A stretch of DNA of 64,000 nucleotides from Rhizobium bangladeshense (GCF_001662075.1 NZ_LYPL01000003.1:186001-250000), one strand, 5' to 3'. Counted from the first letter of the stretch, positions 9,501-19,076 are shown. Numbers and translations are program-made. The notes: a model not told the origin generated them from the letters alone.

Positions 9501-10604
9501 AGCGCCCGCGCTCCCCTCACCCACCCCAAGCCGGATGCGCGCCGCCATCGCAGGCCGCATGCCGGAAGGCGGCGACGTGAGCGACAGGCGCAGCGTCACC
9601 GTCCCCTTCTCCCGTGATATGACGGGCGCGATCTTCGCCACCTCGACTGCAAAGGGCTGACCCGGAAAGCCGTCGAGCACCGCCTCGCCTGACAGGCCCG
9701 GCCGCATCAGCGCGATATTGGCTTCGGCCACATCAGCATCGATGACCATCTTCGCCGTATCGGTAATCGCAAGCAGGCTTTCATTCTCCCGCACGCTGTC
9801 CTCGCGCGACAGCACGGTGTCGCCGACATGCGCGTCGAGCCGCGTCACAGTGCCCGAAATCGGCGCTCTCACGGTCAGCGCCTCGACCTGCTCGCGCGCC
9901 CTGTCGATGTCGAGCCTTGCCTTGGCTACATCCTGTCGCGCCCGCAGGGCGGCATTCTCGGCCGTGTCGAAAGCCGTCTTCGCCTCCTCCAGGGCTTGCG
10001 CCGACATCGCATCCCGCCCGGCCAGCCGCTCGGTACGTGTCAGCGATGACCGCGCCTGCGCGAGTTCAATAATCCTCGCATCAAGCGCCAGCGCCGCCGC
10101 TCGCTCCGATATCTCCGCACCCCGGAGCGTAAACCGGGCGCCGGCATCGTCGAGCCGCACCAGCAGCTGCCCCGCCTCGACCTTGTCGCCCGCCTCGACC
10201 TCAACGGCGACAACCCGGCCCTCATATTTGGAAAAAACGACAGAGGTGTCGGGCGCCACGACGTAGCCGGAGCCGGCAACCTCACGGGACGGCGCGGCCC
10301 TACTCTTCGCCCCATCATCTCCCTCAACAATGGCGCCGCCCCTGGCCGGCGCCTCATGAGCGGATATCGCAGGGTGGTCGCCCGAAATCTCCGCAATCGC
10401 GGCATCGATACGCTCCAGCGTCTGAGGTGCAAAGAGAGCAACCGCCGCCAACGATGCCGTCGCCGCAACGACAAGTATTGCGCCAGGGACCATGCGCCGC
10501 CGGATACGAGGCTCCGGCAGCTCCGTCTTGAATGCCTCAGGCTCGATCGAAAGCGATCTCAGCTGGGCGGCAAGGGTTCGATCATGTTCTGATGTCGTGT
10601 TCAT
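9480..10604 (-). CDS. Membrane fusion (periplasmic adaptor) protein, HlyD/MacA family
   Basis: About 374 residues from MNTTSEHDRT; alternative starts lie 5 and 15 codons upstream and no Shine-Dalgarno is decisive. One TM helix (about 40-60; GAILVVAATASLAAVALF) anchors it in the inner membrane. Then come a biotinyl-lipoyl half (GRVVAVEVEAGDKVEAGQLL), an alpha-helical hairpin (~155-235), the second lipoyl half (VRAPISGTVTRLDAHVGD) and a beta-barrel. It is the adaptor for the downstream ABC genes. No outer-membrane TolC partner is encoded nearby. Its C-terminus is encoded by a repeat. Confidence 0.85.
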   Translation of the reverse strand: MNTTSEHDRTLAAQLRSLSIEPEAFKTELPEPRIRRRMVPGAILVVAATASLAAVALFAPQTLERIDAAIAEISGDHPAISAHEAPARGGAIVEGDDGAKSRAAPSREVAGSGYVVAPDTSVVFSKYEGRVVAVEVEAGDKVEAGQLLVRLDDAGARFTLRGAEISERAAALALDARIIELAQARSSLTRTERLAGRDAMSAQALEEAKTAFDTAENAALRARQDVAKARLDIDRAREQVEALTVRAPISGTVTRLDAHVGDTVLSREDSVRENESLLAITDTAKMVIDADVAEANIALMRPGLSGEAVLDGFPGQPFAVEVAKIAPVISREKGTVTLRLSLTSPPSGMRPAMAARIRLGVGEGSAGAHHPPPS

Positions 10605-10685
10605 GCCGGCCAACATCGCCGACCCGGCAGAAATCGCGACCTCGAACACGATCCGGGACGTCCTCGATCGCGATTGTGTACTTGG

Positions 10686-10870
10686 TCGTGGCCGCCCTCG
10701 TCCTTCGAGGCCCTTGTGGGGCGCCTCAGCATGAGGGCGGAGAGAGGTTGCGGCTCACCTCAACGGCGAACGCGGGCGCCCTGCCGCCGAGAGCCTGGCC
10801 GCAGCGCACAACAACCAGCCCTCATGGTGAGGAGGCCCGCAGGGCCGTCTCGAACCACAAGGGCGGGTGC
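10686..10870. repeat. Two further palindromic repeat units
   Basis: One unit (ccgccctcgtccttcgaggc ... gcctcagcatgagggcgg, about 10686-10745) matches the repeat at the end of the MFP gene. A second, related unit (ccctcatggtgaggaggc ... gccgtctcgaaccacaaggg) occupies about 10818-10868. Together they fill most of the gap between the AraC-like gene and the exporter operon. Confidence 0.6.
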
Positions 10871-10877
10871 CTGCGCA

Positions 10878-11912
10878 CTACAGCTTGTCTATCACCGACG
10901 AACCGCCGCCCCTCTTCTGCCGCCAGGCCAGCGGCGTCATATCCGTCACCCGGCGGAATTCGCGGTTGAAATTGGACTTCGTCTGGAAGCCGACGTCGAA
11001 CATCACTTCGGTCACCGATTTCTTGGTGGCCGAAAGCAGGCGGCAGGCCTCGCCGATCCTGTAATCATTGACATATTGCGAGACGTTCTTGTCCATCGCC
11101 CGGTTGATCGCCGCCGAGATCTGACGCGCGGGGATGCCGGCCTTGCGGGCGAGCCGGTCGAGATTGAGATTGGCGTCGCGATAGAGCTTCCTTGTTTCCA
11201 TCAGCGCGTCCACGGTAGCGATCGTCTCCTTGTCTTCGCTCGCCTCCGGCCTCGCCGCCGCCTCCGCCGTTTCGGCCGGCGCCCGGCTTCGGCTGGCGGC
11301 GGCCGCCGCAGTGCCGAGAATGACGAGGGCGGCGAGATTGCCGACGCTGATCACGGTCAGCGCGTGCTCGCCGTGCGCCCGGGTGAAGTCGAAGAAGACG
11401 AAGGTATCGACCGCAGCCGACAGGCAGAGCGCCGCCGCCGCGAAGATGATGGCCCGATAGGCCGGCACCACTCCCTCGAAAGGCGCGAGCCGAAGCGCAT
11501 CTGCGCCCGGGCGCATCAGCAGCAGGATCGCCACGGCGTAACCGACGAAGATCAGCACCAGCGCAACGTCGATCGCCTCCCGCCAGAAAACCACCAGCAC
11601 CAGGATGAGGACGGCGGGTACGGCATGCAGCCCGAGGCGTCCTGCAAGCGGCCGCCAGCTCGTCCTCACCAGCCTGGAAACGCCGGCATAGGCGAGCGGC
11701 GGCACCGTCGCCGCGATGACGGGAGCGATCACGCCGACCACCTGCATCTCATAGCCCCAACGCAAGCCGGCGAGGATGGATTGCAGCGCGCTCAGCAGGA
11801 TGAGCACCAGAAACGGCCGGTTGGGTTGCCCCTCCTCGTCGCGTCTGAGGACGATGACGAAGAGGATGAGCAGAAGGAGGGCGACGACGAAGGGAAGCGG
11901 AATGAACAGCAT
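10878..11912 (-). CDS. Membrane-anchored AraC-family transcriptional regulator
   Basis: 344 residues. The first ~215 hold about seven hydrophobic helices (MLFIPLPFVVALLLLILFVIV onward), an Ala-rich linker follows, and residues ~235-340 are an AraC/XylS double helix-turn-helix (LDRLARKAGIPARQISAAIN; EVMFDVGFQTKSNFNREFRR). Such proteins probably sense a membrane or periplasmic cue and bind DNA while still embedded. It is on the same strand and directly upstream of the MacAB-like exporter, its most obvious target. Confidence 0.9.
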   Translation of the reverse strand: MLFIPLPFVVALLLLILFVIVLRRDEEGQPNRPFLVLILLSALQSILAGLRWGYEMQVVGVIAPVIAATVPPLAYAGVSRLVRTSWRPLAGRLGLHAVPAVLILVLVVFWREAIDVALVLIFVGYAVAILLLMRPGADALRLAPFEGVVPAYRAIIFAAAALCLSAAVDTFVFFDFTRAHGEHALTVISVGNLAALVILGTAAAAASRSRAPAETAEAAARPEASEDKETIATVDALMETRKLYRDANLNLDRLARKAGIPARQISAAINRAMDKNVSQYVNDYRIGEACRLLSATKKSVTEVMFDVGFQTKSNFNREFRRVTDMTPLAWRQKRGGGSSVIDKL

Positions 11913-12060
11913 GGCCTGGCGGGATCGGGGTCACGGATAGACGGCCATCATTGCCGACAATCCTCGCGCGAAGCGACCTCCATCGCGTTTTAGAACGCGT
12001 TTTCAGGAGAAATTCTTTCGAATTGGCGGCCGCCGGCCGGGCTAGCCATGAACGCCGGCA

Positions 12061-12642
12061 TCAGACGCGTTGCAGGAATGAAAGCACGCGCGCTGTGAGG
12101 AGCGCGGTCGCATCCGCGTCATAGGACGGAAGCGAGCTGTCGGCGAAATAGTGCTGGTCGCCGGGGTAGAGAAAAAGCTCCGCGTCCGCGACCTTCGCGA
12201 CGATCTCGCGGGCGGCATGGATGTCACCCTCGCCGACGAAGATCGGATCGTTGTCCATACCGTGGATCTGCACCGCGACACCATCCGGCCAGGGTCCGAA
12301 GGCCCATTCGCCGCTAATCGGCAGGCAGGAATAGAAAAGCAGCGCCCCACGGGCTCCAGGCCGCGTCTGCGCCAGCTTCTGCGCTGGCAGCACGCCGAAT
12401 GAGAAACCGGCATAGACAAGTTCGGCAGGCAGTTCGTCGGCAACCCGGACGCCGCGCTCCCTGATGGCGTCGAATCCGTTCTCGCCGATATGGGCGAGAC
12501 CTTCCTCGATGCTTCCGAACGTGCGTCCGTCGAACAGGTCAGGTGTGTGCACGATGTGGCCGGCAGCCCTGATATCGTCGGCGAAGGCCCGCACTCCAGG
12601 CGTCAGCCCCTGTGCGTGATGGAACAGCAAGATTTCAGCCAT
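12061..12642 (-). CDS. Dienelactone hydrolase family alpha/beta hydrolase
   Basis: 193 residues, starting MAEILLFHHAQGLTPGV. Short DLH-type fold: the nucleophile elbow GFSFG carries Ser in place of the classical Cys of dienelactone hydrolases, with likely Asp in HGMDNDPIF and His in GDQHYFAD. It is cytosolic, with no signal. It lies 108 bases downstream of the oxidase operon on the same strand and may be transcribed with it. The substrate cannot be told from sequence. Confidence 0.88.
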   Translation of the reverse strand: MAEILLFHHAQGLTPGVRAFADDIRAAGHIVHTPDLFDGRTFGSIEEGLAHIGENGFDAIRERGVRVADELPAELVYAGFSFGVLPAQKLAQTRPGARGALLFYSCLPISGEWAFGPWPDGVAVQIHGMDNDPIFVGEGDIHAAREIVAKVADAELFLYPGDQHYFADSSLPSYDADATALLTARVLSFLQRV

Positions 12643-12750
12643 AGGGGCCTCCGGTCGAGAGTCGGCATATTTTGATAAAAGTTCGAAGCAGTCCGGATTG
12701 AGCGCGCGGCAGTCGTCTCCGATGTCGCAGCTCTGCCCCGATGACCGGTT

Positions 12751-13116
12751 CTACGGCGTCGCGCCGAAGAAGGCGAGCCGGGTGAAGATCGTATACTGTG
12801 ATTCCGATACCATCAGCGCGACGAAGACCAGCACCAGCACCGGCGGCAGCAGGATAGCGTAGACGAGCGCCAGCCGTTCCCAGGCCATGTGCATGAAGAC
12901 CGCAACGATCAGCCCGGCCTTCAGCATCATGAACACCAGGATGAGAAACCACCGGAGATAGCCCTGGATGCCGAGATAATCGACCATGTAGGAAAAGGCG
13001 CTGAGCACGAAGAGCAGGCCCCAGACGAAGAGATAGAGCCGGATCGGATGCTGCTGCCCGCTATGTGCCTGTACATGCACCGTTTGGCTTTGCCCATGCG
13101 CCGTTGTCTCGCTCAT
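12751..13116 (-). CDS. Cytochrome c oxidase subunit IV family protein
   Basis: 121 residues with three TM helices (starting about residues 27, 58 and 83) and a His/Gln-rich N-terminus, like the small prokaryotic CoxF/CyoD-type subunit IV. It is the last gene of the oxidase operon and begins 7 bases after the subunit III gene ends. The role is probably assembly or stability of the complex, as in related oxidases; it has no catalytic centre. Confidence 0.85.
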   Translation of the reverse strand: MSETTAHGQSQTVHVQAHSGQQHPIRLYLFVWGLLFVLSAFSYMVDYLGIQGYLRWFLILVFMMLKAGLIVAVFMHMAWERLALVYAILLPPVLVLVFVALMVSESQYTIFTRLAFFGATP

Positions 13117-13123
13117 GACGACC

Positions 13124-13849
13124 TCACCACAGATAGAAGAAAGCGAAGATGAAAACCCAGACCAGATCGACGAAGTGCCAGTAGAGGCCCATGATCTCGA
13201 CGGCCTCGTAGCGCCCTTTCCGGCTGGTGAAAAAACCGCGCCGCTCGACGTCGAAATCGCCGCGCCAGACCTTTCGGGCGATAATCAGCAGGAAGATAAC
13301 GCCGATCGTGACGTGGGTGCCGTGAAAGCCTGTGATCATGAAGAAGGTCGATCCGAATTGTGCCGCCCCCCATGGGTTCTCCCAGGGGCGTACGCCTTCG
13401 GTGATCAGCTTGGTCCATTCGAAGGCCTGCATGCCGACGAAACATGCCCCGAGAAGTGCTGTCAGCAGCATCAGGACAGCGGTCCTGCCGCGGTCGCGGC
13501 GATAGCCGAAATTGACCGCCATCGCCATGGTGCCGCTGCTTGAGATCAGCACGAAGGTCATGATCGCGATCAGGATCAGCGGCACGTCCTGGCCGCCAAT
13601 ATGCAGCGCGAAGACCTCGCTCGGATTGGGCCAGGCGACGGGCGTCGACATGCGGGCGGTCATATAGGCGAGCAGAAAACAGCCGAAGACGAAAGTGTCG
13701 CTGAGCAGAAATATCCACATCATCGCCTTGCCCCACGAGGCGGTCTTGAAGGCGCGCTGGTCCGAGGCGAAATCGGCGGCGACGCCGCGCAGGCCGACCG
13801 ACCTGATATCTGGCTCGCCGTGTGTCTGGACAGGATGTGCCATCTGCAA
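13124..13849 (-). CDS. coxP: Cytochrome c oxidase subunit III (CoxP-like)
   Basis: 241 residues, heme-copper oxidase subunit III. Five or more TM helices with family motifs (WIFLLSDTFVFGCFLLAY, FFMITGFHGTHVTIGVIFL, VEIMGLYWHFVDLVWVFIF). It follows a second subunit-III-like gene (13867-14586) with 17 bases between, as in the CoxMNOP operon of Bradyrhizobium, where two III-like proteins follow subunit I. Symbol assigned by family and gene order. Confidence 0.88.
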   Translation of the reverse strand: MQMAHPVQTHGEPDIRSVGLRGVAADFASDQRAFKTASWGKAMMWIFLLSDTFVFGCFLLAYMTARMSTPVAWPNPSEVFALHIGGQDVPLILIAIMTFVLISSSGTMAMAVNFGYRRDRGRTAVLMLLTALLGACFVGMQAFEWTKLITEGVRPWENPWGAAQFGSTFFMITGFHGTHVTIGVIFLLIIARKVWRGDFDVERRGFFTSRKGRYEAVEIMGLYWHFVDLVWVFIFAFFYLW

Positions 13850-13866
13850 ATCTCCCGGTTGAGCCC

Positions 13867-14586
13867 CTAATTCAGCAATGTGCGGCAGAGATCGACGAAA
13901 TCATTCGCCCACCCGGCAAAGAGCGCAAACAGCAGCAGCCAGACGGCAAGCATGAAATGCGAATAGATCGCCGAAAGGTCGACGCTGAGGCTGAGCCTGT
14001 CCGACGCGATGTCGGTCGCGAAAGCGCGCAGGGTCGTGTGACCCAACACCATGAGCCCGCCGAGAATGTGCAGGCCATGCAGACCGGTCAGCATATAGAA
14101 GAAACTGTTGGCAGGATTGTCGGCCAGCACATATCCAGCCGTCGTCAGCTCGCGCCATGCCTGGATCTGTCCGGCGAGAAAGAGAACGGCAAGAGCAAAT
14201 GCGACGGCAAGGGCCGGCCGCAGGCGTTCGACGCGGCCATGCCGCGCTTCGCGTCTGGCCCATTGCAGCGCGGCGCTGCTCAAGGCGAGTGCTGCCGTGT
14301 TGACCCAGAGCAGACGCGGAACCGGCATCCCCCACCAGTCCGCTGACGCCATGCGCATGAAGTAGGCGCTGACGGCAAGGCTGAAGAGAGCGCCGACGAC
14401 GCCGAGAAATACGAAGAGGCCGATCTTCACCGCCGGCACCGGCTGCTGTCGCCGGTCGCCATCGTCGTGGGCCGGCAGTTGCACCGACCCGGTTTCCAGC
14501 CAGGGCTTCGAGGTCAACCGCTGTCCGGCCAGCCACCAGATGATGATGGCGCCGACTGCGGCAAGGAAGATCAGCGTGACGTTCAT
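13867..14586 (-). CDS. coxO: Cytochrome c oxidase subunit III-like protein (CoxO-like)
   Basis: 239 residues with about seven hydrophobic segments. The C-terminal half has the subunit III signature (FFYMLTGLHGLHILGGLMVLG and YSHFMLAVWLLLFALFAG). The N-terminal half is more divergent and includes an extra TM plus a hydrophilic loop (about 30-50). Its ATG (14586) overlaps the stop of the subunit I gene, so it is translationally coupled. Confidence 0.85.
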   Translation of the reverse strand: MNVTLIFLAAVGAIIIWWLAGQRLTSKPWLETGSVQLPAHDDGDRRQQPVPAVKIGLFVFLGVVGALFSLAVSAYFMRMASADWWGMPVPRLLWVNTAALALSSAALQWARREARHGRVERLRPALAVAFALAVLFLAGQIQAWRELTTAGYVLADNPANSFFYMLTGLHGLHILGGLMVLGHTTLRAFATDIASDRLSLSVDLSAIYSHFMLAVWLLLFALFAGWANDFVDLCRTLLN

Positions 14587-16352
14587 GCCGGAACCTCCCG
14601 TGTGACGCCGCCGCTTGCCGGCTCCGTCTGCGGAATGAAATCCTCGGCTGCCCCCGGAACGCTGTAGTCATAGGCCCAGCGGTAGACCACCGGCAGGTCC
14701 TTGCCCCAGTTGCCGTGCGCCGGCGGCGTCTGCGGCGTCTGCCATTCGAGCGTCGTCGCCCGCCACGGATTGCCGCCCGCCTCTCTTCCCCGGAAAAGGC
14801 TCCAGACCAGATTGAACAGGAAGACCACCTGCCCGGCCCCTACGACGAGCGCCATGACTGATATGAAGATGTTCAGCGTATGCGCCGAAGGTGGAACGAA
14901 GGCCGCCTCTCCCATCTCGAAATAGCGGCGCGGCACGCCGAGCAGGCCGAGATAATGCATCGGAAAGAAGATCGCATAGGTGCCGAGAAAGGTGATCCAG
15001 AAGTGGATATGGCCGAGCACGTCGTTCAGCATGCGCCCCGTCACTTTCGGGTACCAGTGATAGATCGCCCCGAAGATGACGAGGATCGGCGCGACACCCA
15101 TAACCATGTGGAAATGCGCGACGACGAACATCGTATCCGACAGCGGCACGTCGACGACGACGTTGCCGAGGAAGAGGCCGGTCAGGCCGCCATTGACGAA
15201 GGTAACGATGAAGGCCAGCGCAAACAGCATGGGTAGCGTCAGGTGGATGTCGCCGCGCCAGAGCGTCAGCACCCAGTTATAGACCTTGATCGCCGTCGGA
15301 ATGGCGATGATCAGCGTCGTGGTGGCGAAGAAGAAGCCGAAGGCTGGGTTCATGCCGCTCACATACATGTGGTGCGCCCAGACGATGAAGCTCAAGGCGC
15401 CGATGATGACGATCGCCCAGACCATCATGCGGTAGCCGAAGATGTTCTTGCGGGCATGCGTGCTGATCAGGTCGGAAACGATGCCGAAAGCCGGGAGCGC
15501 GACGATATAGACCTCCGGATGCCCGAAAAACCAGAACAGGTGCTGGAACAGGATCGGGCTGCCGCCGCCATGCTGCAGCTGCGTGCCCATTTCGACGATG
15601 GCGGGCATGAAGAAGCTGGTGCCGAGCAGGCGGTCGAACAGCATCATGACACAGGCGACGAAGAGGGCCGGAAAGGCCAAGAGCGCCATCACGGTCGCGG
15701 TGAAGATGCCCCAGACGGTGAGCGGCATCCGCATCAACGTCATGCCGCGCGCCCGCCCCTGCAGCACTGTCACCACATAGTTCAGCCCGCCCATAGTAAA
15801 GCCGATGATGAAGACGATCAGCGAAGTGAGCATCAAGAGGATACCCCAGTCCTTGCCGCCGGGCGTGCCGGACAGAACCGCCTGCGGCGGATAAAGCGTC
15901 CAGCCCGCCCCCGTCGGGCCGCCGGGGGCAAAGAAGCCGGCGGCGAGGATCAGCACCGCGAGGAGATAGATCCAGTAGCTCAGCATGTTGGCATAGGGAA
16001 ACACCATGTCGCGGGCGCCGACCATCAGCGGAATGAGGTAATTGCCGAAGCCGCCGAGGAAGAGCGCGGTCAGGAGATAGATCACCATGATCATGCCGTG
16101 CATGGTGATGAACTGGTAATAGTGATCGGCATCGATGAAGGTGAAATAGCCGGGAAAGGCAAGCTGGATCCGCATCAGCCAGGAGAGCACCAGCGCCACA
16201 AGACCGATCGCGATCGCCGTCAGCGAATATTGCACGGCGATGATCTTGGCATCCTGGCTGAACACATATTTCGTCCACCAGCTTCTCGGATGATAAAGCT
16301 CGACATCCTCGACTTCGGCGGATGGGATGCTGCCGGATGGAATCTCGACCAT
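14583..16352 (-). CDS. coxN: Cytochrome c oxidase subunit I (CoxN-like)
   Basis: 589 residues, the catalytic heme-copper subunit with about 12 TM helices. Seen directly: the helix II region carrying a heme ligand (ITMHGMIMVIYLL), the Cu-B His plus cross-linked Tyr motif (FFGHPEVYIVALPAFG), the His pair WAHHMYVSG, and the heme a/a3 ligands in VAHFHMVMG. It reduces O2 to water while pumping protons. A Shine-Dalgarno (aagggaagag) precedes ATG 16352. Of the CoxMNOP alternative aa3-type group by gene order. Confidence 0.95.
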   Translation of the reverse strand: MVEIPSGSIPSAEVEDVELYHPRSWWTKYVFSQDAKIIAVQYSLTAIAIGLVALVLSWLMRIQLAFPGYFTFIDADHYYQFITMHGMIMVIYLLTALFLGGFGNYLIPLMVGARDMVFPYANMLSYWIYLLAVLILAAGFFAPGGPTGAGWTLYPPQAVLSGTPGGKDWGILLMLTSLIVFIIGFTMGGLNYVVTVLQGRARGMTLMRMPLTVWGIFTATVMALLAFPALFVACVMMLFDRLLGTSFFMPAIVEMGTQLQHGGGSPILFQHLFWFFGHPEVYIVALPAFGIVSDLISTHARKNIFGYRMMVWAIVIIGALSFIVWAHHMYVSGMNPAFGFFFATTTLIIAIPTAIKVYNWVLTLWRGDIHLTLPMLFALAFIVTFVNGGLTGLFLGNVVVDVPLSDTMFVVAHFHMVMGVAPILVIFGAIYHWYPKVTGRMLNDVLGHIHFWITFLGTYAIFFPMHYLGLLGVPRRYFEMGEAAFVPPSAHTLNIFISVMALVVGAGQVVFLFNLVWSLFRGREAGGNPWRATTLEWQTPQTPPAHGNWGKDLPVVYRWAYDYSVPGAAEDFIPQTEPASGGVTREVPA

Positions 16353-16443
16353 GATCTCTCTTCCCTTTCCCCGATGCGGCCTTAGGGCCGTCGTCCCGCC
16401 GGTTCCCTGAACCGGCTTGCGGCCTCCGGCCGTCCTGGTCGCG

Positions 16444-17253
16444 TCAGTTCGCCGGCCCAGCCGACGCCGTCAACTGAGTGAATGTCTGCTGTTGCCCGAG
16501 CCAGGTCTGATAATCCGCGTCGCTTTCGACGACGACAGTGCCGCGCATTTGCGGATGGCCGACGCCACAGAGTTCGGCGCAGAGGATGTCGAAGGTCCCC
16601 GTCCGCGTCGGCGTGAACCAGAAATAGGTGATCATCCCGGGGATCATGTCCATCTTGGCGCGGAATTCCGGCACGTAGAAATCATGGAGCACATCGACGG
16701 AGCGCAGCAATATGTGCACCGGTTTGCCGATCGGCAGATGCAGCTCGCCGCCCTCGATGATGACGTCGTCGAGGCCGCTTGCATCGCTCTTGTCGAGGCC
16801 GAGCGGGTTTTCCGGGCTGACGTCGCGCGTCTCGGCACGGCCGAGTTTTCCATCCGCTCCCGGCAGGCGGAAGCTCCACAGCCATTGCTGGCTGACGACC
16901 TCGACTGATGCGGCATCGGCAGGCACCGATATGAACTGGTTCCACACGATGAGGCCGGGCGCCAGCATCGCCGCGACGCCGACCGCCGTTCCCGATGCCA
17001 GCAGCACCTCCAGCCTGCGGTTTTCAGGCTCGTAATGCGCCTTATTGCCCGGCCTGTGCCGGAAGCGGAAGACGCAATAGGCCATGAACGAAACCACCGC
17101 CACGAAGACGATGCCGGTGATCCAGAAGGTAATGACGAGGGTAGTGTCGATATAGGTCCAGTTGGACGCGATCGGCGTCCACCACCAAGGGCTCAGCACA
17201 TGGAACAGCACGGAGCCGACGACAATCAGGACGAGGATCAGCACGACAGCCAT
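16444..17253 (-). CDS. coxM: Cytochrome c oxidase subunit II (CoxM-like)
   Basis: 269 residues. Three hydrophobic stretches near the N-terminus (about 3-22, 36-60, 86-106), then a periplasmic cupredoxin domain. The binuclear Cu-A site is intact: CAELCGVGHPQM, plus the upstream His in VDVLHDFYVPEF; the aromatic electron-entry motif is QWLWSF. It takes electrons from cytochrome c. It precedes subunit I by 91 bases in the operon. Confidence 0.95.
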   Translation of the reverse strand: MAVVLILVLIVVGSVLFHVLSPWWWTPIASNWTYIDTTLVITFWITGIVFVAVVSFMAYCVFRFRHRPGNKAHYEPENRRLEVLLASGTAVGVAAMLAPGLIVWNQFISVPADAASVEVVSQQWLWSFRLPGADGKLGRAETRDVSPENPLGLDKSDASGLDDVIIEGGELHLPIGKPVHILLRSVDVLHDFYVPEFRAKMDMIPGMITYFWFTPTRTGTFDILCAELCGVGHPQMRGTVVVESDADYQTWLGQQQTFTQLTASAGPAN

Positions 17254-17415
17254 TTCCGCTCCTCCTCGAGCAGGTTGACCCGTGAAACCGCATTCCGCAA
17301 AAAGTCCGTGTTTATTATCGCACAGATAGAAAATATCGCAATTACGGCGATTTAGCCATCCGTCTCTCGCCGCTAACCCGTCGTTCGGAGTATTGCCATC
17401 TGAGAATATTGCCCG

Positions 17416-17805
17416 TCACTGTGAATATTGTTTGAGATAGGCGATGAGATCGGTGATCTCCTTTTCGTCCTTCACGCCGACAAAGGCCATCTTGGTGCCC
17501 TTCACCTTCGCCTTCGGATTGTGCAGATATTCGCGCAGCACCGTCTCGTCCCAGATGAGACCGCCTTCGCCGGCCGCCTTCATTCCGGCCGAATAGGCGA
17601 AATTGGGATGCGTCCCGGCCTTCCTGCCGAACAGTTTGTTCAGAGACGGGCCGACCTTGTTCGTATCGGAGTCCACGACATGACAGGTCGCGCACTTCTT
17701 GAAAACAACGGCGCCCGCCGCCGCGTCGCCCTCCTGCGCCCCGGCGTTAGCGGGAGCAAAGGCAGTTACAGCTGCACCAATCAGCAGAACGACACGATAA
17801 TCCAT
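17416..17805 (-). CDS. Class I cytochrome c (CycM/c550-like)
   Basis: 129 residues from ATG 17805. Upstream in-frame starts (TTG, ATG) run through the purine-rich ribosome site gaggaggatgagg, so this start fits spacing best. Signal peptide (MDYRVVLLIGAAVTAFAPANAGA), then a single heme motif CATCH and the distal Met in KGTKMAFVGV; the spacing KVGPSLNKLFGRKAG is typical of mitochondrial-like cytochrome c. Its place immediately upstream of the oxidase genes suggests it is the electron donor to the Cu-A subunit. Confidence 0.92.
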   Translation of the reverse strand: MDYRVVLLIGAAVTAFAPANAGAQEGDAAAGAVVFKKCATCHVVDSDTNKVGPSLNKLFGRKAGTHPNFAYSAGMKAAGEGGLIWDETVLREYLHNPKAKVKGTKMAFVGVKDEKEITDLIAYLKQYSQ

Positions 17806-17984
17806 GGCAAACCTCATCCTCCTCAAGGTCGCCAGCCACTCACACCGTCCACTATCTCTCGCGTGTGGGTGGTGGTTGTTATACCAGGAAGATTAGTCCT
17901 TCGCGGATGCAAGTCAATCGCTTCCACTGTTGGAACGACCTGAACGAATTTGATATCAGGTAGATCCGACGCGGATAACGGCCG

Positions 17985-18908
17985 CTACACCCCGATCGAA
18001 AGAGCCTCCTTGACCGCCAACTCGGCCATGGCAAGCGCCGCCTCGCGGCTCCCGGCGGCGGCGATGAAGCGGCCGTTATGGCAGAAGCTCGCGCCCTTTA
18101 TGCCGCAAACCGCCGCCAGCTCTCCATTGGCAAGACCGGCCCAGGCCGCAGGCAGGTCAGCCCTTAGCTCGAACCCCTCCTCGGCGCGGCGGATGCCGGT
18201 TACGCACCAATCCTTTTCGCGCGGGTGGACGACGAACAGCAGGTGATCCGCGCCGGCCTTGACGATAGCAGGACGGAAGGGCATCCCCCTCGGCAGTTCC
18301 AGAATATGGCCCTGCCCCGCAGCCTTGATGGCCTCGTGCACGATCGCCTCAGCCCGCAATTTTGCAGCGTTCTGAGAGATCTTGGCCTCGACGAAACTGC
18401 GGGCAATGGCAAGGGCCGCGTGAAAGGCGCGATCGTCGGCATCCGGCTCCGCTTCGTCGAAAACCGGTTTCAGGGTCTCGAGCAGCGCCGGCAGCGCCAA
18501 GCCCGCCAGCGGCCCCGAGGGGCTGAGCGCGCCATTGTCGGTCAGATCGATCGGCAACACGAAGCTCGCATCGAAAGAGCTATGCACGGCTTCGACATGG
18601 TCGGCGGGAAGGCCGCGAGCGGCGAGATAATCGCGGCCGTAATGTTTCCAGATCAGGCCGAATGAGCTGTAGGGCTGTCCATCGTCGCGCAGCGGCGCGC
18701 CGCGCTGGTGATGATCGAATATGCCGGCATCGGCGTTATAAGCTCCGCCGACATCATAGATGATCCGGTCCTGCCCTGGCGTGATCCACTCCGGCGCCCG
18801 GCTGCGGATCAGGCGCGCCTGCGGGAAAAGTCGGGTCAGGATGACGCTCGACAGCAGTTCGTCGGCATGAAAACCACCGGAATGGGTGACGAGGAAATCG
18901 GGGATCAT
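17985..18908 (-). CDS. MYG1 family protein
   Basis: 307 residues from MIPDFLVTHSGGFHADE. The N-terminal block HSGGFHADELLSSVIL, the YDVGG and the IFDHHQRGAP segment are hallmarks of the MYG1/UPF0160 family, distantly related to DHH phosphoesterases with metal-binding Asp/His residues. Eukaryotic MYG1 is a 3'-5' RNA exonuclease; bacterial function is not settled. The start was chosen at the conserved N-terminus, although the frame is open 24 codons further. It stands alone. Confidence 0.85.
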   Translation of the reverse strand: MIPDFLVTHSGGFHADELLSSVILTRLFPQARLIRSRAPEWITPGQDRIIYDVGGAYNADAGIFDHHQRGAPLRDDGQPYSSFGLIWKHYGRDYLAARGLPADHVEAVHSSFDASFVLPIDLTDNGALSPSGPLAGLALPALLETLKPVFDEAEPDADDRAFHAALAIARSFVEAKISQNAAKLRAEAIVHEAIKAAGQGHILELPRGMPFRPAIVKAGADHLLFVVHPREKDWCVTGIRRAEEGFELRADLPAAWAGLANGELAAVCGIKGASFCHNGRFIAAAGSREAALAMAELAVKEALSIGV

Positions 18909-19076
18909 GGAAATTATGCGCCTTGTCGTTCGCGGCAGGTCCGCTTGCGGGGTCCGAACCAGATAGCCGTTGCCGACCATGATCTCAACCCATCTTCGCG
19001 CATTCAGCAGGGCGCCGGCCCGTTGCCGGAAGGCGCGCTGCAGTTTTGGAGCGACGACAAGTGTAAACGCGCAGAC

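Noticed and set aside
15243..16385. 380-codon plus-strand frame over oxidase subunit I
   Set aside because: Acidic/His-rich antisense of a membrane protein, a common artefact.
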